This document shows positions 8,049 to 15,689 of a stretch of DNA of 64,000 nt, in pieces. Every line of letters starts with the position of its first letter. Position 1 is the stretch's first letter. The position numbers and the translations under genes were made by a program. The DNA is taken from assembly GCF_014212125.1 (NCBI RefSeq), contig NZ_JACJVP010000041.1:17764-81763 (forward strand), in the 5' to 3' direction. The notes under the pieces were generated by a model that did no database searches, had not been told where the DNA came from, and was given only the letters and a program-made list of their open reading frames with translations. The DNA is from Cohnella nanjingensis. Lineage in GTDB: Bacteria > Bacillota > Bacilli > Paenibacillales > Paenibacillaceae.

Positions 8049-8885
8049 TCACTTGATCCCCGAATAGACGAATGCTTTGACGATCTGCTGGGAGCAAAAC
8101 AGATAGACGATGAGGATCGGGACGACGAGCACCACGTTGCCCGCCATGAGGATGTGCCAGTTGCTGATGCCTTCCGTCTCCCGCAGCATCGCGATGCCGA
8201 GCGTCAGCGGCCGCACCGCGTTCGAATCCGTCATGATGAGCGGCCAGAAGTAGTCGTTCCAATGGCTGACGAAGCTGAACAGCGCGATGGTCGCGAGCGC
8301 CGGCTTCGACATCGGGATCATGACGCGCCGGACGATCTTCGCTTCGCTGGCATTGTCCAGCCGCGCCGCCTCGATGATCTCTTCCGGAATCTGCATGAAG
8401 TATTGGCGGAGGAGGAAGATGCCGAACGCGCTCGACAGGAACGGCAGAATCTGCGGCAGCAGCGTCTTGATCAACCCCCAGTCCGCGAGCATCAGGTACA
8501 CCGGGATAAAGGTGACCTGACCCGGGATCATGAACGCCAGCAGCACGAGTCCGAACAGGATGTTCCTGCCGGGAAAACGGTATTTGGCGAACGCGTACGC
8601 CGCCGGGATCATCACGAGCAATTGAAGCGCGATGATCGATGCCGTGACGACGATCGAATTGCGCGCGTACGTCAGGAACGGGCCCGCTTGCATCGCATGG
8701 GAGAAGTTCGTCCATTGCGGGGAAGCCGGGATCCACGTCGGCGGGAATGCCATCGTCTCGCGAAACGTCTGAAGCGACGTCGAGATCATCCAGAGGAACG
8801 GAAAGACGAAGACGAGCACGACGGCGCCCTTGAGCGCATAATCTGCGATCGAGCGGATGGGATGGCGTTCGTATTCCGGATTCAA
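8049..8885 (-). CDS. ugpE: ABC importer permease, UgpE-like
   Basis: The 278-residue protein has six hydrophobic segments and the cytoplasmic EAA loop (EAARLDNASEAKIVRRV, about residues 163-180) that docks on the ATPase. The start is TTG at 8885, eight bases after AAGGAG. It belongs to the MalG/UgpE branch of carbohydrate importer permeases and pairs with the UgpA-like protein encoded upstream, 53 bases away. Confidence 0.85.
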   Translation of the reverse strand: MNPEYERHPIRSIADYALKGAVVLVFVFPFLWMISTSLQTFRETMAFPPTWIPASPQWTNFSHAMQAGPFLTYARNSIVVTASIIALQLLVMIPAAYAFAKYRFPGRNILFGLVLLAFMIPGQVTFIPVYLMLADWGLIKTLLPQILPFLSSAFGIFLLRQYFMQIPEEIIEAARLDNASEAKIVRRVMIPMSKPALATIALFSFVSHWNDYFWPLIMTDSNAVRPLTLGIAMLRETEGISNWHILMAGNVVLVVPILIVYLFCSQQIVKAFVYSGIK

Positions 8886-8938
8886 CGGTTATGCTCCTTC
8901 CTGGCCGGGATCGGCGCTCGCGGGCGTTCGCGGACCGG

Positions 8939-9817
8939 TCATTGATAGTGCACCTTGCGTGCCAGCAACCGGAAGTAAAGAAAGGTCAGCAGGCCGATGA
9001 TCGCCATGAGCACTACGCCGGTCGCGGCCGAGTAGCCGATATTGGTCGTGCGGAATTGGTAGATATAGTACACGATCGTGCTCGTCGCGCCGTTCGGGCC
9101 GCCGCCCGTCATCACCTGCACCGTGTCGAACACTTTGAAGGAACCGATCGTCATGATGACCAGGATGAAGAAGAGCTGCGGAGAGAGGAGCGGAAGCGTG
9201 ATCCGGAAAAACACTTTGGCTCTGCTCGCATTGTCGAGCGCCGCCGCTTCGTAGATCGTCGGCGGGATACTCTGAAGCGCGGCTACGATGATCAGCGTGT
9301 AGTAGCCGATGCTCTGCCACACCGAGACGAGGATGACGGACAGCAGCGCCGTCTTCGAACTCTGCAGCCAGGCCGACGGCGGGAGGCCGAACAGCTTCAG
9401 CAGGAAGTTCAATAAGCCTTGATTCGGCTCCATCAGCCACATCCACAGCAGCGCGATCGAGACGATGGACACGATGTGCGGGGTGAAGATGCCCGCTTGC
9501 ACGATCCGGTTCCACCGCGTCTTCCGCTTCAGCCAGAGCGCGACGAGGAGCGAGAGCAGCATCGTGCCGGCGACGACGCCTACCGTATAGACGGCCGTAT
9601 TGCCCAGCGCCTGGTAGAAGTCGTCCCGCGTGAAAATCTTCTGATAGTTGTCGAAGCCGATATATTTGCTCTTCGCCTTGTTCATCAGGTTGTATTTGTA
9701 GAAGCTGAGCTTGATCAGGTAGAAGATCGGATAGATCACGAACAATCCGATCCCCGCCATCGCCGGCGCGATCATGACGTACGGGCGCAGCAGCGCCCAC
9801 CAGCCGCGGTTAGGCAT
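8939..9817 (-). CDS. ugpA: ABC importer permease, UgpA-like
   Basis: The 292-residue protein has six membrane segments and an EAA loop (EAAALDNASRAKVFFRI). The frame is open further upstream, but the ATG at 9817 overlaps the stop of the ATPase gene by 8 bases (ATGCCTAA) and begins MPNRGWWALLRPY, which fits the MalF/UgpA family. It forms the channel with UgpE. The overlap implies translational coupling with the ATPase. Confidence 0.85.
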   Translation of the reverse strand: MPNRGWWALLRPYVMIAPAMAGIGLFVIYPIFYLIKLSFYKYNLMNKAKSKYIGFDNYQKIFTRDDFYQALGNTAVYTVGVVAGTMLLSLLVALWLKRKTRWNRIVQAGIFTPHIVSIVSIALLWMWLMEPNQGLLNFLLKLFGLPPSAWLQSSKTALLSVILVSVWQSIGYYTLIIVAALQSIPPTIYEAAALDNASRAKVFFRITLPLLSPQLFFILVIMTIGSFKVFDTVQVMTGGGPNGATSTIVYYIYQFRTTNIGYSAATGVVLMAIIGLLTFLYFRLLARKVHYQ

Positions 9818-11324
9818 CGGACGGCCCTCTGCGCAGCGCCTCGAGGTAGGCGCCGTGCTTCGGATGATCCCGGCGGATCCGGTCGCCTTGGGCATCGAAG
9901 AAGAACAGCTTGTCCGCCGGCACGCCGAGCTCGACCGCTTGATCCACCGCGAACGGATCGGAGAAGCACTTCACCATGAACGCCAGGGCGGGATTCTCGT
10001 AGCCGCGCACTTGGTAGATCGTCTCCGCGCCCAGCATCTCGCGGGTCGCGATGCGTCCGCGGATGACGTAGTGCGGCTGGCCGCCGCCGGACGCCGCGAT
10101 CGGGTCCGCAGGGAGCGAAGCCGCAGCGCGATGTGGGTCGTCCGGCGTCGTCGCGGTCGGCGAGGAGCCGGAGGCCACGTGCGCAGCGTCGGCTGCTTCG
10201 AGCTGAACGATAGCGGCGTTGGCGGCTGCGGCTGGGTCGTGCTGCGTGATGGCGGCGTTGGTTGCTGCGGCTGGGTCGTGCTGCGCGATAGCGGCGTTGG
10301 CTGCTGCGGCTGGGTCGTGCTGCGCGATAGCGGCGTTGGCGGCTGCGGCTGTGTCGTGCTGCGTGATGGCGGCGTTGGCTGCTGCGGTTGGGTCGTGCTG
10401 CGCGATGGCGGCGTTGGCTGCTGCGGCTGGGTCGTGCTGCGTGATGGCGGCGTTGGCATGGAGACCCTGCTTTGGCTTGCCGTACGCAGCAGTACCGCTG
10501 GCCGCCGCTGCAAGTTCGCGATCCGCTTCGAACGGCGCCGCGCGGAGGCTCGCGCTCTCGGGCCGGAACCCGAAGCGCACGCCGTCCACGTGCAGCTCGC
10601 CCACATTCATCGGCGGCACGCCGATAAACTGAGCCGCGAACAGATTGGCCGGATCGCGGTAGATGACCTCAGGCGGCGCCTCCTGCTGGATGATGCCTTC
10701 GTTCATCAGCACGATCGTATCCGCCATCGACATGGCTTCGACCTGATCGTGCGTCACGTAGACGAAGGTGGCGCCCAGCTTCTTGTGCAGCTCGATCAGC
10801 TCGATGCGCATCTGCGCGCGCAGCTTCGCGTCCAGATTCGAGAGCGGCTCGTCCATCAAGAAGACGGACGGCTGCTTCACCATCGCGCGGGCGAGCGCGA
10901 CGCGCTGCCGCTGCCCGCCGGACAGCGTGGACGGCATCCGGTCCAGATAGCCGCCCAGACCGACGGTAGCGCCGATCGTCTCGACGAGGCGGGTGCGCTC
11001 GACCTTGGGGACGCGATTGTTCTTCAAGCCGAATTCGATATTGTCCCGCACGGTCATCGTCGGATAGATCGCATAGTTCTGGAACACCATGGCGACGCCC
11101 CGCTTGCCCGGCGCGACGCGGGTCACGTCCTTGCCGCCGATGCGCACTTCCCCCGACGTCTGCGGCCCGATGCCCGCGATCATGCGCAGCAGCGTCGTCT
11201 TGCCGCACCCGGACGGCCCGACGAGCACCGTGAATTTGCCCTCTTCGATCGTAAGATTCAGATTCTCGATGATGTTGCTCTTCTCGAACGATTTCGTCAC
11301 GTGTACGAACTCGATAGATGCCAA
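9810..11324 (-). CDS. ugpC: ABC importer ATPase, UgpC/MsmK-like, with repeat insertion
   Basis: The N-terminal nucleotide-binding domain is complete: Walker A GPSGCGKTT (36-44), signature LSGGQRQR (134-141), Walker B FLMDEP (155-160) and H-loop THD (191-193). The start is TTG at 11324 behind GGGAGGGG. Family members have about 360-370 residues; this one has 504, because the C-terminal regulatory (TOBE) part is split by roughly 150 residues of Ala-rich low complexity (about 262-415) containing a 13-residue unit repeated six times. After it the chain returns to normal sequence (HYVIRGRIATREMLGAE). It should power the UgpABE importer, if the insert is tolerated. Confidence 0.88.
   Translation of the reverse strand: MASIEFVHVTKSFEKSNIIENLNLTIEEGKFTVLVGPSGCGKTTLLRMIAGIGPQTSGEVRIGGKDVTRVAPGKRGVAMVFQNYAIYPTMTVRDNIEFGLKNNRVPKVERTRLVETIGATVGLGGYLDRMPSTLSGGQRQRVALARAMVKQPSVFLMDEPLSNLDAKLRAQMRIELIELHKKLGATFVYVTHDQVEAMSMADTIVLMNEGIIQQEAPPEVIYRDPANLFAAQFIGVPPMNVGELHVDGVRFGFRPESASLRAAPFEADRELAAAASGTAAYGKPKQGLHANAAITQHDPAAAANAAIAQHDPTAAANAAITQHDTAAAANAAIAQHDPAAAANAAIAQHDPAAATNAAITQHDPAAAANAAIVQLEAADAAHVASGSSPTATTPDDPHRAAASLPADPIAASGGGQPHYVIRGRIATREMLGAETIYQVRGYENPALAFMVKCFSDPFAVDQAVELGVPADKLFFFDAQGDRIRRDHPKHGAYLEALRRGPSDA
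10213..10457. repeat. 39-bp in-frame minisatellite inside ugpC
   Basis: Six full units of 39 bp (10213-10446) plus a partial seventh. Each unit encodes 13 residues of the form ANAAI(T/A)QHDPAAA. Units differ at only a few positions, mostly silent or T/A swaps, so the array looks young and can expand or shrink without breaking the frame. Confidence 0.95.
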
Positions 11325-11339
11325 TCTCGCCCCTCCCTA

Positions 11340-11380
11340 CTCCTCGCTTCACTCGCGCATCTTCGCGCATATTTCGCGCA
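11340..11380. repeat. Short CGCGCAT repeats
   Basis: Three or four near copies of a 12-base unit with core CGCGCAT and a T-rich spacer, between the ugpC start and its probable operator. Function unknown. Confidence 0.4.
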
Positions 11381-11425
11381 TTATTTGATCGTTTATGTTC
11401 GTTTTTATACTTTTGATTGTAGGGG
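11376..11425 (-). promoter_or_regulatory. Promoter/operator region of the ugp operon
   Basis: AT-rich stretch upstream of the ugpC start. It contains TATAAAAACGAACATAAACG on the minus strand. The elements AAAAACGAA and CATAAACG also occur just upstream of the DeoR-type gene (14289-14336), so this is a likely repressor-binding site. Confidence 0.45.
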
Positions 11426-11534
11426 TCGACTGTCATGCGAGTATCAGCGCGAGATAAATCGGATGTTAAAATGAGCAAATTCGAGCGAAAGCTACAGCAA
11501 AATCGAACGAACTTTCGCAGGTGGAGGATGAGAA

Positions 11535-11870
11535 GCAAGATTGCGTGGCAGGGTGTAGAGGCGAGGTCTTGAGAGATGGGCTGAGAGATGGTTTTTGAGA
11601 TGAGGTTGAGTGGCTTGGTTGAGTGGCTTGGTTGAGAGATGAGGTTGAGAGGTGAGATTGAGAGTCGGGGTTGATAGATAAGGTTGAGAGACGAGGTCTT
11701 GAGAGATAAAGTTGAGAGGCTTGGTTGAGAGACATGTTGAGAGAGTGGTTTGATAGATGTGATTGCGTGACGAGTTGACTGACGAGTTGCGTGACGAGTT
11801 ACGTGACGTGGTTCCTTGATGTAGTTGCGTGACGTGGTTGCGTACGTAGTTCCTTGAAGTGGTGGCGTGG
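11535..11870. repeat. Degenerate low-complexity array (GTTGAGAGA / GTTGCGTGAC types)
   Basis: About 330 bases made almost only of G, T and A on the + strand. The left two-thirds are variants of GGTTGAGAGATGA, the right third variants of GTTGCGTGACGA. Period is roughly 8-16 bases and irregular. Open frames on the minus strand here are rich in S, L, T and Q and are by-products of the repeat. It lies between the ugpC promoter and the terminator that ends the dehydrogenase transcript. Confidence 0.8.
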
Positions 11871-11875
11871 CGGAA

Positions 11876-11903
11876 ATAAAAAAGCACCTCAGGGCGCTTT
11901 TTC
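11876..11903. terminator. Bidirectional terminator-like hairpin
   Basis: A-run and GCACC on the left pair with GGGCGCTTTTT on the right. On the minus strand it lies downstream of the glycerol-1-phosphate dehydrogenase gene and can end that transcript. Confidence 0.7.
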
Positions 11904-12259
11904 GGAATGGCGGCATCTACCGCTCGCGGTTATCGCAAAACGGACTCTTCTATCCATAAGTTGCATTTGTACAAGTAATTTGGGCTTGAAGACGATCATG
12001 AGGGACATTCGTTGCATTTGTACAACTTATTTGGCACGAATTCGGATAATTGGGGCAAATCGGGCCAAAAAGATGTACGTTTGCAACTAAATCACTTATT
12101 TGCCCCCAATTCCTTCAAATTAGATGTACTTTTGCAACTTATTATCGAATTCCGGCCTTCGCCGCGCAGATTGCAGACTCGCTTCTGCTTCTCATAGGGC
12201 AGATCAGCGCAGTTGCAGCCTGGCCTTCGCATCACATAGCGTCAGAGCAGGACGTGTCC
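11904..12259. other. Intergenic region with dispersed TTGCATTTGTACAAC-type repeats
   Basis: No supported gene. Four related units occur: 11960-11984 and 12011-12035 (GTTGCATTTGTACAA..TTATTTGG form) and 12074-12110 and 12125-12155 (ATGTACTTTTGCAACTTAT form). CGAATTC-type ends recur between them. Confidence 0.7.
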
Positions 12260-13474
12260 CTACGCCTCATTGTACGCATGCAGCAGCGTGTACCGATTCG
12301 GGCGGATATGGTGCGCTTCGCGCAGGCTGCGCGCGACGAGCTCTTCGCTGATCCCGAGATCCGCGGGCGAAGTCGGTCCTCCGACGGTACGCAGCACCCC
12401 GACGAGCGTCTCGGCATCCGGGATCTGTCCGATCAGCGCCGCGATCTCTTCCCATTGCCCGCCGATACGCTCGCGGCCGCTCCATCTGCCCGCGCCTTCT
12501 TCGGCGAGGCGATGATACAGCTTCGAGATCTCGATGCAGGCGACGCCGACCTTCGCGCCGTGAAGCAACTGCTTGCGGCCCTGGCGGATGCACTCCATCT
12601 CCCAGTAGTGGGAGAGATGATGCTCCGCGCCCGATGCCGGATGCGACTGGCCGAACAGCAGCATGGCGAATCCCGACTCGATCAGCGCGCCGGTCAGCAC
12701 GGCGATGCCTTCCTCGTCACGCTTCGCGATGAGGCCCGCCTGATCCATGCATTGCCGGAGCGCCGAGCGCGTCATGACCGCCGCCTCCTCCAGGTAGGGC
12801 TCCCCCGCCGCGAGCGCGCCGAACCGCCAATCGAACAGCGACGTATGCTTGCCGAGCATATCGCCGAACCCAGCGGCGACCAGGGAAGGCGGCGCCTGCA
12901 CCAGAATGTCCAGATCGGCAAAGATGGCATCCGGCCCGATCGCCCCGATCGTGATCTTGTCTCCCCGGATCAGGAGCGGCGCCCCCTTCGAGTTGAACCC
13001 GTCCACGGAAGGCGCCGTCGGTACCGAGACGAAGGGGATGCCGGCCGTGTAGGCGGCATACCGCGCGATGTCGTGCAGCGTACCGCTGCCCGCAGCGACT
13101 ACCGCCTCCGCTTGATGCTGCTGAATATCCAGCAGCAGTTGAACGATGGAAGCCTCGTCCGCGACAACATCGCCGATGGCGTTAGGCTTGATGCGCGAGA
13201 CCGGCGCAGCGATCCGCGCCGCGGTCAGGTCCTCCTCCAACGTCTTGCCCGCCGCCGCATAGGTATGGGCATCCGCGACGATCACGACGCGGCGGTAGCC
13301 TTTCTCCGCCAGATAGGGCGTCACGAGCCGGATCGCGCCCGCGCGAAGCTCCAACCGCTCCATCCCCATCCGTCTGTGCATCCCCTCTTGCTGCTCCGAT
13401 CCCATCCGTCTTCGTCGCATCTCCTCCGGCAGTTCCTTGTCTTGCGCATGGATGTTCGATGTGGAATCAGACAT
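12260..13474 (-). CDS. araM: sn-glycerol-1-phosphate dehydrogenase
   Basis: The 404-residue protein belongs to the AraM/EgsA branch of the iron-dependent alcohol dehydrogenase superfamily. The nucleotide loop GSGT is near 129-132, the substrate motif PSVDGFNSKGAP near 155-166, and metal-side His residues lie in GDMLGKHTSLFDW and HHLSHYWEM. It interconverts dihydroxyacetone phosphate and sn-glycerol 1-phosphate with NAD(P)H. The first 40 residues are poorly conserved-looking. ATG at 13474 was chosen because it overlaps the repressor stop by 8 bases (ATGTCTGA) and follows AAAGGA; an upstream ATG at 13495 is possible. It is coupled to the DeoR-type gene. Confidence 0.9.
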   Translation of the reverse strand: MSDSTSNIHAQDKELPEEMRRRRMGSEQQEGMHRRMGMERLELRAGAIRLVTPYLAEKGYRRVVIVADAHTYAAAGKTLEEDLTAARIAAPVSRIKPNAIGDVVADEASIVQLLLDIQQHQAEAVVAAGSGTLHDIARYAAYTAGIPFVSVPTAPSVDGFNSKGAPLLIRGDKITIGAIGPDAIFADLDILVQAPPSLVAAGFGDMLGKHTSLFDWRFGALAAGEPYLEEAAVMTRSALRQCMDQAGLIAKRDEEGIAVLTGALIESGFAMLLFGQSHPASGAEHHLSHYWEMECIRQGRKQLLHGAKVGVACIEISKLYHRLAEEGAGRWSGRERIGGQWEEIAALIGQIPDAETLVGVLRTVGGPTSPADLGISEELVARSLREAHHIRPNRYTLLHAYNEA

Positions 13475-14249
13475 GTTTGCTGTCCTTTCCGGCACGATAG
13501 ACCGTGATGCCTTGTTCTTCGAATGACTTCGTGTCGGATTCGGCGATCTCCTCGCCCGTGATGATCGTGTGGATCGCGCTGTTCGGCACGACTTCGTGAA
13601 GCGCGACCTTGCCGATCTTCGTATGATCCGTCATGACGACGATCTCTCCCGCCGCCCGGATCATGGCTTGCTTGGCGGGGACCAGCAACGCTTCGGGATG
13701 CATGAGTCCGTGCTGCGGATGCAGCGCGGGCGTGCCGATGAACGCTTTCTCCACATGCAGCGACTTTAGCACTTGGTCCGTAATCATGCCGTTCAGCATA
13801 TAGCTTGACGGATACAGCTCGCCGCCGGTGAGGATCACCTTCACGCCTGGCGCGTCGCGCAACTCGGCCGCCACGTTCATGTCGTTCGTGATGACCGTAA
13901 TTCGCGAGCGGTACACGAGGTTACGCGCGAGGTGCAGCGTCGTCGTCCCCGAATCGATAATGATGTTCTCCCCGTCTTCCACCAGAGAGGCCGCCAGCTG
14001 CCCGATCCGCATCTTCTCGTCGAGATGCTGGCTCGTCCGCTCGTTGAACGAAGGTTCGTCGCGCGTCCACTGCTCCACGATAACGCCGCCGTGCGTACGC
14101 TTCAGCATGCCTTCCTGCTCGATCTCCGCCAGGTCCCTGCGAATCGTCGCCTCGTGCACGTTGAACGCCTTGGCCAAGACGGACACGGTCGCCGTCCGAT
14201 ATTGCCTAACATAGTCTACAATTCGTTTCTTTCTCTCCGCTGCCAGCAC
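13467..14249 (-). CDS. DeoR/GlpR-type transcription repressor
   Basis: The protein has an N-terminal winged helix (RKKRIVDYVRQY ... ATIRRDLAEIEQEG) and the C-terminal sugar-phosphate sensor domain of the DeoR family (IIDSGTTTLHLARNL, ITNDMNVAAEL, TGGELYPSSYMLNG, IGTPALHPQHGL). GTG at 14249 is preceded by AGAGGAG and gives 260 residues, the normal length; a TTG at 14315 or ATG at 14288 would add a basic tail. DeoR-type repressors release DNA when they bind a phosphorylated sugar; here glycerol or glyceraldehyde phosphates are likely, given the ugp and dehydrogenase genes beside it. Confidence 0.88.
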   Translation of the reverse strand: MLAAERKKRIVDYVRQYRTATVSVLAKAFNVHEATIRRDLAEIEQEGMLKRTHGGVIVEQWTRDEPSFNERTSQHLDEKMRIGQLAASLVEDGENIIIDSGTTTLHLARNLVYRSRITVITNDMNVAAELRDAPGVKVILTGGELYPSSYMLNGMITDQVLKSLHVEKAFIGTPALHPQHGLMHPEALLVPAKQAMIRAAGEIVVMTDHTKIGKVALHEVVPNSAIHTIITGEEIAESDTKSFEEQGITVYRAGKDSKHV

Positions 14250-14288
14250 TCGATCGCTTGCTCCTCTCGCGCGCGCCTCGGCGCGCAT

Positions 14289-14336
14289 TGCACGTTTATG
14301 CTTATATACGCTCAATTTTATTCGTTTTTAGAATAG
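14289..14336 (-). promoter_or_regulatory. Candidate operator of the DeoR-type repressor
   Basis: On the minus strand this stretch holds AAAAACGAATAAA and CATAAACG, elements shared with the ugpC upstream region at 11376-11425. Its position before the repressor gene suggests autoregulation. Spacing between the elements differs at the two sites, so the exact footprint is open. Confidence 0.4.
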
Positions 14337-14498
14337 CGCGCAATGGTTAAGGGAGTGTAAAACGGGAAAGAAAAAATCCATCTTCGAATGGAGATCGGAC
14401 GCCCGCCAACGGGACAACCCCTCTCCACTTCCAAGCATGTCTCCTGACGGACATGCATAGTTAATTAGTATCATTCATTCCTGGGGAGGTAGGTCCAC

Positions 14499-15227
14499 AT
14501 GCTCCTGCGGCTCAAACGCATCTCGGTCGAGATCCGGCTGCTTGCCGTCCTGTCCGCGCTCTTCGTGTTCAGCGCATCGCTCGGGGAGAAGTCGGCTTTC
14601 TTCAGCACGATGTCGTTCCCGCTCCTGCTGTTCAGCGCAAGCCTCTGCATCTGGCTGTATGTCCGCAAGATGAATCTGAACCGCCGGATTATCGGCGGGC
14701 TCACGATCGTCATGCTGCTGTCCCTGCTGCTGCGCGACACGCCGTTCGCGCACTTCGTGAACGCAGCGCTCGCCGTCCCGCTCGTCCTGCTGGCCGCCGT
14801 GGAATACACCCGCTTCTCCAGGACGGACATTCGCGCCTGCCTGCTGTGGCTCGTGCTCGCCCCTTCGGCCGGCGCGCTGCTGATCAGCATGGTCGCGGGC
14901 GACAACATCTGGTTCCAGCTGACCGCGCTGCCCGTCGCCTGGATCGCGATGGCCCGCTACGCCGAGCATGACGTCTATGCGAAGAGCCTGAAGTTCGTCG
15001 TCGCCGCCATCACGCTGCTCGTGCTGGGACTTATCGTCTCTGCCGACGTGCTCGCGCTGCAGCCGGGGCTGGAGCTGATCAAGAACGAAGAGGCGAGAAC
15101 ATTCCTTTTGAAGGCCACGAGCGGCGACGGCCTGCCGGCGCTTCATCTGCTCCTGTTCGCGCTGTATCTCCCAATCCTTGCGATCAGCGTCATCTCTTAC
15201 TACGTCAGCAAGCAGCAAGCGGCCTAA
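14499..15227 (+). CDS. Multi-pass membrane protein, unknown
   Basis: The 242-residue protein is almost wholly hydrophobic with seven to eight predicted membrane segments (for example residues 13-30, 38-52, 64-80, 88-100, 111-130, 150-170 and 215-240). The start follows GGGGAGGT. I recognise no family. It is transcribed away from the DeoR-type gene and is followed by a GC-rich hairpin, so it is probably a single-gene unit. Confidence 0.7.
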   Translation: MLLRLKRISVEIRLLAVLSALFVFSASLGEKSAFFSTMSFPLLLFSASLCIWLYVRKMNLNRRIIGGLTIVMLLSLLLRDTPFAHFVNAALAVPLVLLAAVEYTRFSRTDIRACLLWLVLAPSAGALLISMVAGDNIWFQLTALPVAWIAMARYAEHDVYAKSLKFVVAAITLLVLGLIVSADVLALQPGLELIKNEEARTFLLKATSGDGLPALHLLLFALYLPILAISVISYYVSKQQAA

Positions 15228-15323
15228 ACGGCAAGCAACTTAGCCGGTAATGGCCAGCCGCAGCCCTCGCACCTCTCCGCTGCGGTCATCGTCGCCACGG
15301 CTCCGAACCGATACGGCGCCGAC

Positions 15324-15364
15324 GAAGCCCCCGTCTCTTCCCCTTGCGGAAGGATGGGGGCTTC
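15324..15364 (+). terminator. GC-rich hairpin after the membrane protein gene
   Basis: Nine-base arms GAAGCCCCC and GGGGGCTTC enclose a 23-base loop. The tail is only weakly T-rich, so termination is plausible but not certain. The 3' arm (GATGGGGGCTTCC) resembles the unit of the tandem array that follows. Confidence 0.6.
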
Positions 15365-15382
15365 CTTGTGACGGGGCCTCTG

Positions 15383-15541
15383 TATGGATGGGGGTTTCCT
15401 ATGGATGAGGGTTTCCTATGGATGAGGGTTTCCTATGGATGAGGGTTTCCTATGGATGAGGGTTTTCCTATATGGGGGGGGTTCCTGTGGATGGGGTTTT
15501 CCTGTGGATAGGGGCTTCCTTATGGATGGGGGGCATTTTCC
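15383..15541. repeat. 17-bp tandem repeat array
   Basis: About nine units of 17 bases with consensus TATGGATGAGGGTTTCC. Units 2-4 (15400-15450) are identical; outer units are degenerate (TATGGATGGGGG, TGTGGATAGGGGC). It lies in the gap between the membrane-protein terminator and the efflux gene. Open frames through it are repeat artefacts. Confidence 0.93.
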
Positions 15542-15689
15542 AAAGGGACGGTTCGTTGTCATCCGCCACTGTGCGCCGCGGTTCATCTCCCTCCGCCGCC
15601 ATCCGCTACCTATATCCACTCGAAGCAGATCGTGTTACAATGGCCCACATATATAGATCAGATTCATCCAAGGAGAGAGGCCGTACCGC

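Noticed and set aside
10219..10632. Ala/Cys-rich + frame over the minisatellite
   Set aside because: It exists only because the 39-bp unit has no stops in several frames; the minus-strand ATPase frame is the real one.
11466..11916. Ser/Leu/Gln-rich frames on the minus strand upstream of ugpC
   Set aside because: They arise from the low-complexity array and lack normal coding composition.
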